The notes beneath the pieces were generated by a model. It searched no databases. It was not told the origin of the DNA and was given only the letters and a program-made list of their open reading frames with translations. A stretch of DNA of 64,000 nt from Bacillus atrophaeus (GTDB lineage Bacteria > Bacillota > Bacilli > Bacillales > Bacillaceae), in NCBI RefSeq assembly GCF_001584335.1, contig NZ_LSBB01000018.1, forward strand, positions 617,506 through 681,505, read 5' to 3'. The translations under genes were made by a program, and so were the position numbers. Below, one piece after another: positions 32,907-54,600 of this stretch. Within the stretch, counting starts at the first letter, position 1, and each line of letters opens with the position of its first letter.

Positions 32907-34145
32907 ATGTTGCAAAAAATGGGAATACCAAAGCAGCTTGGCTGGGGATTTTTAGGTGTGCTTATCTTTATGATGGGAGACGGTCTTGAACAGGGCTGGC
33001 TCAGTCCTTTTTTGATTGAAAACGGGCTCACTGTGCAGCAGTCTGCATCTATTTTTACGGTGTACGGCATTTCGCTCGCCATCGCTTCATGGTTTTCAGG
33101 TGTATGCCTTGAAGCCTTTGGCGCGAAACGTACAATGTTTATGGGCTTATTATTTTATATCATCGGAACTGCCGGGTTTATCGCCTTTGGATTCGAGAAA
33201 TTAAACCTGCCTGTCATGTATATCACATACGTTATTAAAGGGTTAGGATACCCGCTGTTTGCTTATTCTTTCCTGACATGGGTCATCTACCGCACGCCTC
33301 AAAAGAAACTCAGCACGGCGGTCGGCTGGTTCTGGATTGCCTATTGTTGCGGGATGTTTGTCTTTGGAGCTTGGTATTCAAGCTATGCCATTAAGGCGTT
33401 TGGCTACATTAACACGCTTTGGAGCTCTATTTTCTGGGTATGCCTTGGTGCGTTTTTCGCCTTAGTCATGAACCGTGACCGCTTTGAAAAGAAAAAAGCA
33501 AGCAAAGAAGATACAGCAAACGAGCTGTTAAAAGGTGTTACGATTTTAGTGAAAAACCCTCGTGTTTTGACAGGGGGAGTCATCCGCATCATTAACAGCA
33601 TAGGCACTTACGGATTTCCGGTTTTTCTACCTATGCATATGGCCCAGCATGGCATATCAACAAATGTTTGGCTGCAAATTTGGGGAACAATTTTTCTTGG
33701 CAATATTTTATTCAATCTTATTTTTGGAATAATCGGTGATAAATTCGGCTGGAAAAATACCGTCATTTGGTTCGGCGGAGTCGGCTGCGGAATTTTCACT
33801 GTGCTTTTGTACTATACACCTGTTCTCTTCAGCGGAAACTTGCTTATCGTCAGCATTGTAGGATTTACCTGGGGCGGACTGCTCGCCGGCTATGTGCCGA
33901 TTGGCGCTATTGTTCCGACGGTGGCTGGAAAAGACAAGGGAGCTGCCATGTCTGTTTTGAATTTGGCTGCAGGCTTATCAGCGTTTGTCGGCCCGGCACT
34001 GGCTTGGATGTTTATCGGACTTGTCGGCGCGGAGGGAGTTGTATGGATCTTCGCTGCGCTCTATTTCGCTAGCGCCGTTATGACAAAATTCATTCAAGTG
34101 CCTGAGGAAAAAGCTATAAAAGCGGCTCCGGAGTACGCGTCTTAG
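32907..34145 (+). CDS. yoaB: YoaB, MFS permease
   Basis: A 412-residue major facilitator with about 12 membrane segments, of the alpha-ketoglutarate / sugar-phosphate permease branch. The N-terminal segment GDGLEQGWLSPFLIENG and the loop GVCLEAFGAKRTMFMG are recognisable. Last gene of yoaDCB; its ATG follows GGGAGG with a 100-base gap from yoaC. It likely imports the compound that YoaC phosphorylates and YoaD oxidises. Substrate unknown. Confidence 0.88.
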   Translation: MLQKMGIPKQLGWGFLGVLIFMMGDGLEQGWLSPFLIENGLTVQQSASIFTVYGISLAIASWFSGVCLEAFGAKRTMFMGLLFYIIGTAGFIAFGFEKLNLPVMYITYVIKGLGYPLFAYSFLTWVIYRTPQKKLSTAVGWFWIAYCCGMFVFGAWYSSYAIKAFGYINTLWSSIFWVCLGAFFALVMNRDRFEKKKASKEDTANELLKGVTILVKNPRVLTGGVIRIINSIGTYGFPVFLPMHMAQHGISTNVWLQIWGTIFLGNILFNLIFGIIGDKFGWKNTVIWFGGVGCGIFTVLLYYTPVLFSGNLLIVSIVGFTWGGLLAGYVPIGAIVPTVAGKDKGAAMSVLNLAAGLSAFVGPALAWMFIGLVGAEGVVWIFAALYFASAVMTKFIQVPEEKAIKAAPEYAS

Positions 34146-34154
34146 TTTTAGTTA

Positions 34155-34185
34155 AGGTGCCCCTTTTAACGGGGGCATCTTTTTA
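34155..34185 (+). terminator. Terminator after yoaB
   Basis: AGGTGCCCC pairs with GGGGGCATCT, followed by TTTTT. Confidence 0.8.
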
Positions 34186-34435
34186 TTTGGACGTAAAGAT
34201 TTATTCTCCCTTAAAAGATGTCTGATTTGCGGTGAAATCCCGCTGGCAGTTTGCCCAGCAGGATGAGAAGAACACGCTTTGAGAGGTTCTCACCCTTTCT
34301 GAAACAAAGGACTGAAGGATAGTGAAACTGCTGATAGGCGTACAGCAGCCCGTATCATTTTGCTGTAGTCATAAAAATAAGTTATTTTATGACTGAGATG
34401 GTATGTAAGTTTTGTTACGGGGTCCTCAGTTACTC

Positions 34436-34942
34436 TCACTTTGTTTTTAAATATAAATAAACACCATAATCTGTCGGGGCAGAAGCGTAGCCAATTTGTC
34501 TTAACATAGCTGCAATATTACCGCGGTGATATGTTCCGTGATTCACAACATGGGGCACTAGTTCGGACACACTAATTTTTAAGTCGCCAGAAGGATTCTC
34601 AATAACAAGAGGTTTATCTATATGTTCGTCTTGATGAAGGAACGATTTGTATCGTTCTGATAATTCAAAAAACATTGTTTCCATTTCTTCTATTTCTTTT
34701 GACTCAGTTTGTTCTTTTAGCTGTTCAGCTAACATCAGTGATTGGTTCAGACTTTTACCAGAAAATACTTCTATCCAGCCAAGATCAGAAAGATAAACAT
34801 GAGCCAATACATGAGCTATTGACGGAAACACGCTTTGAATTTTTTGACGATAAACATCCTTTGGAAGCTCTTTTAGCCGGTTGAAAATTTGTTGATTTGC
34901 CCATCTGTTGTATTCGTACAACTGTAATTCGAGATGTGCCAT
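34436..34942 (-). CDS. DinB/YfiT-fold putative metalloenzyme
   Basis: A 168-residue four-helix-bundle protein of the DinB family. The three metal-binding His positions are visible: the helix 2 His in IAHVLAHVYLSDLGW and the helix 4 pair in HVVNHGTYHRGNIAAML. Members of this fold bind nickel or zinc and are often thiol transferases (bacillithiol-dependent). ATG follows AAAGGAGGA. It sits where I recall yoaA (a GNAT) in strain 168, so it may replace it. The substrate is unknown. No terminator was identified before the neighbouring gap. Confidence 0.85.
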   Translation of the reverse strand: MAHLELQLYEYNRWANQQIFNRLKELPKDVYRQKIQSVFPSIAHVLAHVYLSDLGWIEVFSGKSLNQSLMLAEQLKEQTESKEIEEMETMFFELSERYKSFLHQDEHIDKPLVIENPSGDLKISVSELVPHVVNHGTYHRGNIAAMLRQIGYASAPTDYGVYLYLKTK

Positions 34943-35195
34943 TTAAAATTCCTCCTTTTCATGTTTGATATCACTTAATACATAAGTATATACGAACTTA
35001 TGTTCCTTGGGAAGGGTTTTAATAAAAACGGCAGGTTGCCCTTGATTTGAAAAAACCGTGTCACTTCCCGAAGGTAAATGGTTCATGTGTCAAGAAAAGT
35101 CGTATAGCGATCACAGTCTTTGAGCAGTTCTGATCTGCCAAAAAAAGCTATCTCATTGTCAAATTGTGTACCTAACAATGGGATAGCTTTTTGTA
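34943..35195. terminator. Intergenic region with the yoxC terminator
   Basis: AAAAAGCTATCTCATTGT (35142-35159) pairs with ACAATGGGATAGCTTTTT (35175-35192) around a 15-base loop, reading out of yoxC on the reverse strand. The rest, up to the DinB-fold gene, is without a recognisable element. Confidence 0.65.
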
Positions 35196-35501
35196 TTACA
35201 GTGTGTTTGATTTTTGTGCATTTTTTAGTTCATTTACAGAACGAGGAACTTCTTTTATTTCAGCTGCCGTTTTTTGAAATGTCGTTTTTTTGTACTGAAA
35301 ATCATTCTGAATCAAAGCTTGGTGATGAGAAAGCTTTTGCGTTTCGGTTTTCAATTCTTCTACATCTTTTTGCATAGAGCCGATCATCACGGTGATATTC
35401 TCCAATATCGGATCCATTTTCTTCTTGCTATTCATAACAGAAATTCCTAAAAAAATAACAGAAATCAGTAAAAGTGCAATACTTGCATATACGATAAACA
35501 T
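35196..35501 (-). CDS. yoxC: YoxC, DUF948-type membrane-anchored protein
   Basis: A 101-residue protein with one N-terminal membrane helix (MFIVYASIALLLISVIFLGI) followed by a long helical, partly coiled-coil tail (residues 30-101; MQKDVEELKTETQKLSHHQA). This is the DUF948 pattern of small stress or cell-envelope-associated proteins, related to YtxG. ATG 35501 is eight bases after AAAGGAG. Function unknown. It is divergent from yoxD. Confidence 0.8.
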   Translation of the reverse strand: MFIVYASIALLLISVIFLGISVMNSKKKMDPILENITVMIGSMQKDVEELKTETQKLSHHQALIQNDFQYKKTTFQKTAAEIKEVPRSVNELKNAQKSNTL

Positions 35502-35658
35502 CACATCACTCCTTTCTTCATTATATTATTTTTATTTTTACCCTTGAATGAAAGGTAATAATCCATATGAAGAGCCGCGGGCACATTATTTGCGAATTGC
35601 TGAGGATCTGCTTATAATGTGGTATCGTACATATGTAAACAAAGAAAGGGTGCTTCAA

Positions 35659-36375
35659 TTGCAAAGTTTACAAAACAAAACGGCTCTCATCACAGGCGGA
35701 GGCAGAGGAATCGGACGCGCAACAGCGCTTGCCCTTGCCAAAGAAGGAGTTAACATCGGGTTGATCGGACGGACTGCCGGCAATGTGGAAAAGGTTGCTG
35801 AAGAGGTAAAAGCCCTTGGAGTGAAGGCTTTTTATGCGACTGCTGATGTAAAAGAGGCAGCAGAGGCTGAGCAAGCGGTGGCATCTATTAAAAAAGAACT
35901 CGGTTCTATTGATATCCTCATTAATAATGCCGGAATCAGTAAATTCGGAGGCTTTTTAGAGCTGACGCCTGATGAATGGGAAAACATCATTCAAGTGAAC
36001 CTGATGGGAGTATATCATGTGACACGTGCTGTTCTTCCTGAAATGATTGAACGGAAAACAGGGGATATTATTAATATTTCCTCTACTGCCGGCCAAAAAG
36101 GAGCGCCTGCCACAAGTGCGTACAGCGCTTCTAAGTTTGCAGTTCTCGGACTGACAGAATCTCTCATGCAAGAAATGAGAAAACATAATATCAGAGTAAG
36201 TGCTTTAACGCCAAGCACAGTTGCGAGTGACATGTCCATTGATTTGAATTTAACGGACGGCAATCCCGAAAAGGTTATGCAGCCTGAAGACTTGGCAGAA
36301 TATATGGTGGCTCAGTTGAAATTGAATCCCCGTATTTTTATTAAAACTGCAGGTTTATGGTCGACAAATCCGTAA
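35659..36375 (+). CDS. yoxD: YoxD, short-chain dehydrogenase/reductase
   Basis: A 238-residue SDR of the 3-oxoacyl-ACP reductase (FabG-like) type. The cofactor motif is [11 protein letters not shown], with NNAG following and the catalytic Ser, Tyr and Lys in INISSTAGQ and [10 protein letters not shown]. Its start is TTG 35659 behind AAGGGTG, exactly 238 codons like YoxD of B. subtilis; upstream open frame from 35548 is not supported. Substrate unknown. A terminator follows. In strain 168 rtp lies next to it; here a scarred region follows instead. Confidence 0.88.
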   Translation: MQSLQNKTALITGGGRGIGRATALALAKEGVNIGLIGRTAGNVEKVAEEVKALGVKAFYATADVKEAAEAEQAVASIKKELGSIDILINNAGISKFGGFLELTPDEWENIIQVNLMGVYHVTRAVLPEMIERKTGDIINISSTAGQKGAPATSAYSASKFAVLGLTESLMQEMRKHNIRVSALTPSTVASDMSIDLNLTDGNPEKVMQPEDLAEYMVAQLKLNPRIFIKTAGLWSTNP

Positions 36376-36382
36376 ATACATG

Positions 36383-36410
36383 AAGGCCCGTCTATTGACG
36401 GGCTTTTTTA
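36383..36410 (+). terminator. Terminator after yoxD
   Basis: AAGGCCCGTC / GACGGGCTTTTTT with a four-base loop. Confidence 0.8.
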
Positions 36411-36540
36411 TTTGAATTGAATCCGAACCGGAAGATGTTTTACGCCAAACATAAACGGACTTGGAATCGCTTCTAGCGGCTGGCTGTCATCAGAAGCCAT
36501 TTCGATAGAATCTGGCAATGACAGTAAAGCAGAGAGCGCC
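36408..36540 (-). pseudogene. Cytochrome P450 C-terminal remnant
   Basis: The reverse strand reads ALSALLSLPDSIEMASDDSQ and PSPFMFGVKHLPVRIQFK then stop, the characteristic end of bacterial P450 proteins (F-G-V/L-x-x-L-P-V-x). About 43 codons remain; the haem-binding Cys loop is missing. It begins immediately after yoxD. Confidence 0.6.
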
Positions 36541-36718
36541 GTTTACTATCATGGGAAAATGAATGCAAATATTGACACAACGCTTTTTGGACCGTATGGA
36601 TAAGTTACTAGAAACCGATTTTATGAGAATGAAAACAGTGATTCTCAATACTTATTTCACGCTGCTGTTTTTGCAGAAGAAGCCGGATATTATGGAGATG
36701 AAGCACTAAATAGGCTAT
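36541..36718 (+). pseudogene. Unassigned coding relic
   Basis: One frame reads VYYHGKMNANIDTTLFGPYG, a stop, then NSDSQYFHAAVFAEEAGYYG and DEALNRLFQG before another stop. No start is seen and the family is not recognised. Confidence 0.3.
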
Positions 36719-36961
36719 TTCAAGGCTAAGCAAATACTAATTGGTGAAGAGCGATCAAAGTATAGATTGGTGTATCCGTACAGAATTATTTATCGGAATA
36801 ATAAGTGGTAGTTTTGTCATCTTAGGAATGATATCCGTATTTTTAGAGCAGACCGAATTGAAAGTCTAATGCTAACCGAAAATAATTTTTACCGGCCAGA
36901 ACATTTTTCAGCACGTGACTTTTTTATGAAAAACCTCCTTCCAACTATAGAAGGGTATTAA
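36719..36961 (+). pseudogene. WYL-domain regulator remnant
   Basis: A frame without a start reads RSKYRLVYPYRIIYRNNKW, a TAG in place of Tyr, then FCHLRNDIRIFRADRIESL and NFYRPEHFSARDFF to a stop at 36961. This is the conserved core and end of a WYL domain of an HTH-WYL regulator. The N-terminal HTH is gone and an internal stop has formed. Confidence 0.65.
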
Positions 36962-37268
36962 TGGAAACACAAGGGTGTTGGGGGATATTTGACAACAGTG
37001 GTTTTTAGGACATTAATTACAAGAACGGACTTCAAATCATGCAGTATTTCTTCTTGAAAAAAATATGATACATACTTATGTACCTTATTTACATTTATCG
37101 TACTGTAAAAGTATTCAAGTTATTGAGCCAATAAGCCTTAAGAAGAGACTTATTGAAGTTCTGTCGGAATGAATAAAATGTCATCAAGTATGATAACTTC
37201 CCTGACATTAGCTGTCAGGAAAGTTATATTATAATAGGCTATATCAATTGTGATTGGAGTGTGATTGG
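36962..37268. other. AT-rich gap before yoaZ
   Basis: Apart from the short inverted repeat TGACATTAGCTGTCA near 37202-37216 with TTCC / GGAA extension, I see nothing that can be named. Confidence 0.35.
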
Positions 37269-37901
37269 ATGCAAACAAAAAAAGTTTATCTTTATGTATT
37301 TCATACAATGTCAGACTGGGAATATGGATATTTAATTGCTGAACTAAATTCGGGAAGATATTTCAAAAAAGATGCAGCACCTTTAAAAGTAGTTACAGTA
37401 GGGGCTAATAAAGAAATGATTACTACAATGGGAGGGTTGAGCATAAAACCAGACATTCCCCTTGGTGAGTGTAATCTTGAGAGTAAAGATCTTTTAATTT
37501 TACCTGGAGGGAATACTTGGGGAGAAGATATTCATCAGCCTATCTTGAAAAAAGTTGGCGAAGCTTTAGAGCTTGGCACTATTGTAGCTGCAATTTGCGG
37601 TGCAACAGAGGGACTGGCGAATATGGGGTACCTAGATTCTAGAAAGCATACAAGCAATAACTTAGAGTATATTAAAATGGTCTGTCCTCATTATAAAGGA
37701 GAAACATTTTATGAGACGGGACCTGCGGTAACTGGTGAGAATTTGGTTACTGCCTCAGGAGTAGCTCCTCTGGAATTTGCGATGGAAGTACTGAAAAAAT
37801 TAGATGTATTTGCACCAGATACATTGCATTCATGGTATAACCTAAATAAGACTCATCAACCTGAATACTTCTTCCAGTTAATGAATTCAATAAATAGCTG
37901 A
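37269..37901 (+). CDS. yoaZ: YoaZ, PfpI/DJ-1-family protein
   Basis: A 210-residue class I glutamine-amidotransferase-like protein of the DJ-1/PfpI superfamily. The nucleophile elbow is VAAICGATEGLANMG with the Cys, the Glu on strand one is in DWEYGYLIAEL, and DLLILPGGNTWGED is the typical strand and loop before it. Such proteins act as stress-related glyoxalases, deglycases or proteases. ATG 37269 follows GGAGTG; the upstream in-frame GTG lacks support. The name rests on similarity of size and family to YoaZ of B. subtilis. It lies between gene remnants and the lipopeptide operon. Confidence 0.75.
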   Translation: MQTKKVYLYVFHTMSDWEYGYLIAELNSGRYFKKDAAPLKVVTVGANKEMITTMGGLSIKPDIPLGECNLESKDLLILPGGNTWGEDIHQPILKKVGEALELGTIVAAICGATEGLANMGYLDSRKHTSNNLEYIKMVCPHYKGETFYETGPAVTGENLVTASGVAPLEFAMEVLKKLDVFAPDTLHSWYNLNKTHQPEYFFQLMNSINS

Positions 37902-37944
37902 GCTAAAAAAATCAACTTAGCAGTTTTATATTAGTTTAAATAAT

Positions 37945-38061
37945 TACCATGCTATAGACGGTGTTCAAAGTATGTTTTTTGTATATAACTTAAAAATGTT
38001 TATGCAAGAAAAAAACTTACAAAGCAATCCTGAAGTTGTTATAAATAGAACTGGTAACTAA
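37945..38061 (+). pseudogene. Short coding relic upstream of fenF
   Basis: A frame reads AIDGVQSMFFVYNLKMFMQE and on to PEVVINRTGN and a stop, without a start. The family is not recognised. A terminator follows at 38090. Confidence 0.3.
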
Positions 38062-38089
38062 ATCTCTTTTTAATCTTATTGAACAACGG

Positions 38090-38130
38090 AGCCTAATTTT
38101 TCAGCATCAAATTGAGAAATTAGGCTTTTT
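38090..38130 (+). terminator. Terminator upstream of the lipopeptide operon
   Basis: AGCCTAATTTTTCA pairs with TGAGAAATTAGGCT, followed by TTTT. It insulates the operon from upstream transcription. Confidence 0.75.
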
Positions 38131-38421
38131 AATGTTGAAAATTTTCTTAACGTTGTAAATTCGCATTTGCCTGATGCTACCCCCATCAGGCCTATCGTTT
38201 TTAGCGGAAAGTGAAATACGATTAACATGGCAGAAGACTGATTTTTCGGTTTTGGTACTATATTTTATTTTATGGATAGATGGTATCTAGTCGCTTGCAA
38301 AAACGAATATAACTCCTCCAAAAGTCTTCTATACAGGGCTGCTATAATTATGATATGGTGTTATATAAAGTAATATTTTGTATTATTATGGATATTTTTG
38401 CGATGAGATTGGAGGGAGCTA
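38131..38421 (+). promoter_or_regulatory. Operon leader with extended -10 promoter
   Basis: TGCTATAAT (38340-38348) is an extended -10 element with no good -35, suggesting an activator-dependent promoter. It lies 74 bases before fenF. In related iturin-family operons ComA and DegU take part in control; I could not identify exact boxes here. The A/T-rich sequence between -60 and -160 is the place to look. Confidence 0.5.
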
Positions 38422-51584
<13,163 letters not shown>

Positions 51585-51629
51585 GGAAAAGCATACAGTT
51601 CTTTAAACTATACAAAATGAGGTGCTCCA

Positions 51630-54600
51630 ATGTCGGTATTTAAAAAGCAAGAAACGTACTGGGATAACCTGTTTGATGAAGAGGATGGCCTAAGCGTATT
51701 CCCTTCCTTTAAAGCAGCGGAAAAAGCGTCATTGGCCCGTACCGGCTATCAGGAAAAATGCATCTATCGTTCCTTATCTCCAGAAGTATCTCAAAGAATA
51801 ATGACAATGGCTAATCATTCCGAAATGGCAGCCTATTTGATATTAATGGCAGGCATTGAATGCTTGTTGTATAAATATACGGACCGAACGAACTTGATTC
51901 TGGGCATTCCAACGGTATCGAAACAAAAAAGCAGCTCGGCTGTCAATACCATTGTCCTATTGAAAAATACGCTTAGCTCCCAGAGTACGTTTAAAACCGT
52001 GTTCGAGCAACTAAAAGCAGCGGTTAATGATTCGCTGAAAAATCAAAACCTGCCGTTTCGAAAAATGGTCCAGCATTTAACCGTGCAATACGACGATGAG
52101 CGCATTCCGTTGATTCATACCGTCGTTTCGCTCAATGAAATTCATTCCTTGCAATTTAAGGAAGACGTTGCAACTGATACGTTGTTTCACTTTGATTTGG
52201 AGAACAACGGGATTCATTTGAAGCTTTTTTATAACGGCAAGCTTTATGATGAGCGCTATATGGACCAAATCGTGTCCCATCTTGATCACCTGTTTTCCGT
52301 AATCTTGTTCCAGCCTCAAGCAGCAATCCAAACGGCAGATGTCATACCCGAAGCGGAAAAGCATCAAATGTTGTTTGATTTTAATGACACCAACGCAGAT
52401 TATTCTGGAAGCCGAACTGCATATCAATTATTTGAAGAGCAAGCTGAAAGAACGCCTGATCATCCAGCCGTCAAGTTCGAAAACAGCCATCTGACGTACA
52501 GGGAATTGAATGAAAAAGCTAATCGTTTGGCAAGAACGTTACGAAACCGCGGGGTTCAAGCCGACACATTGGTTGCCATTATGGCTGAGCGTTCGTTGGA
52601 AATGATTGTGTCCATGATTGCCATTTGGAAGGCGGGGGGCGCTTATGTGCCTCTGGATCCTGAATATCCAAAAGAGCGGCTTCAATATTTGCTGCATGAT
52701 GCGAATGCAGACGTACTTGTTGTTCAGCGGCATTTCAAAAACAGCCTCGTCTTTGACGGCCCGACGATTGATCTGAATGATGAAACATCTTACCACGCTG
52801 ATTGCTCATTGTTATCGCCAATAGCAGAACACAATCATTTGGCCTATGTCATCTATACCTCGGGCACAACGGGTAAGCCGAAAGGAGTATTGGCTGAACA
52901 TGGCGGGATTGTGAACTCGCTCCAGTGGAAGAAGGCGTTTTTTAAGCATTCCGAAGAGGATCGCGTACTTGTTTTGTACCCCTATGTTTTCGATGCGTTC
53001 ATTTTAAACTTCTTCGGCCCGCTTATCTCGGGTGCAACTTTGTATCTTTTGCCTAATGAAGACAACAAAGATCTTTTCGCGATTCAAAACGTCCTGAGGC
53101 AGGAAAGGATTACCCATTTCTCGACTTCTCCCCGTCTGTTAAAAGCTATGATCGAACAGATGAACGAAGAGGACTTTCTTCATGTTCAACATGTCGTAGT
53201 AGGCGGAGAACAACTCGAACCCGATACCGTAGAAAGGCTGTTTTCCCTGCAGCCTCAGATTCGGCTCAATAATGAATATGGTCCGACCGAAAATAGCGTG
53301 GTATCTACGTTTCAGCCTGTTCATTCTGCCGATGAACAGATCACGATTGGCAAGCCGGTGGCCAATCACCAAGCCTATATTTTAGGAGCGCACCATCAAA
53401 TACAGCCGATCGGCGTACCGGGCGAGCTGTATGTCGGAGGAGCGGGAGTGGCCCGCGGCTACCTCAATCGGCCTGAATTGACGAAAGAAAAGTTTGTGCA
53501 ACATTTGCTTCTCCCTGGTCAAAAGATGTATAAAACGGGCGATCTCGCCAGGTGGCTGCCAGATGGAAGGATCGGATATTTGGGACGAATCGACCACCAA
53601 GTGAAAATTCGCGGATACCGTATCGAGCTTGGCGAGGTGGAGTCGGCCATGTTCAATCTGGAAGAGGTTCGTGAGGCGGCAGTCGTTGCGCGGGAGGGCG
53701 CAGACGGAGCTAAACAATTGTATGCCTATTATGTCGGAGAGCCTTCTTTGACCGCCGCGCAGTTCAGAGCCATGTTGTCCCGTGAACTGCCGGATTATAT
53801 GATTCCCGCTTACTTTATCCATTTGGAATGCATACCGCTCACTCCCAATGGAAAGATTGATCTGAAAGCTTTACCTGTTACCGAAGAAAAAACGCGGACG
53901 GAAAACGAATACATAGCCCCGCGAAACTCAATAGAAGAACTGCTGGTGTCCATTTGGCAAGAGGTATTAGGCGCTGAGCGTATAGGAATTCTGGATAATT
54001 TCTTTGATTTTGGCGGAGATTCGATTAAATCAATTCAGGTTTCTTCCAGATTGTATCAAGCCGGATACAAGGTTGACATGAAGCATTTGTTTAAATATCC
54101 CTCGATTGCTGAGCTAAGTATTTTTGTAGAGCCGGTAAGCAGAATGGCCGATCAAGGGGAAGTGAAGGGAAGTACAAGTCTGACCCCGATTCAACATTGG
54201 TTCTTTGAACAAAAGATGCCGCATGCGCACCATTATAATCAGGCTGTGATGTTATTTTCGGCGCAAGGATTTAAAGAGGCACCTCTTCGCCAGGCGATGG
54301 AACGCGTCGCTGTGCACCACGATGCGTTGCGGATGATTTTTGAAGAAACACCTAACGGATACGTTGCTCGAATTGCGGGAACAGAAGAAAGTGAATTGTA
54401 CCATCTGGAAGTGATGAATTGTAAAGGGGATGCCGATCCGGCCCAAGCTCTTGCCAATAAAGCGAGCCGGATTCAAAGCAGCATGGAATTAAGCCAAGGG
54501 CCTTTGATGAAGCTTGGTTTGTTCCAATGTCCGGACGGAGATCATTTGCTTATTGCGATTCATCACTTGGTTATCGATGGAATATCTTGGCGAATTTTAC

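Noticed and set aside
34186-34435. A possible structured RNA downstream of yoaB
   Set aside because: Several short complementary stretches exist, but no conserved RNA motif, promoter or terminator could be supported.
36760-36960. A RelE/ParE-like toxin tail (YPYRIIYRNNKW)
   Set aside because: Reading on through the internal TAG gives FCHLRNDIRIFRADRI and NFYRPEHF, which is the WYL-domain pattern, so the piece belongs to a regulator remnant.
37060-37100. A possible replication-terminator (Ter) half-site with TATGTAC
   Set aside because: Only the seven-base core agrees with the Ter sequence I recall, and flanking bases do not match. In AT-rich DNA this is expected by chance.
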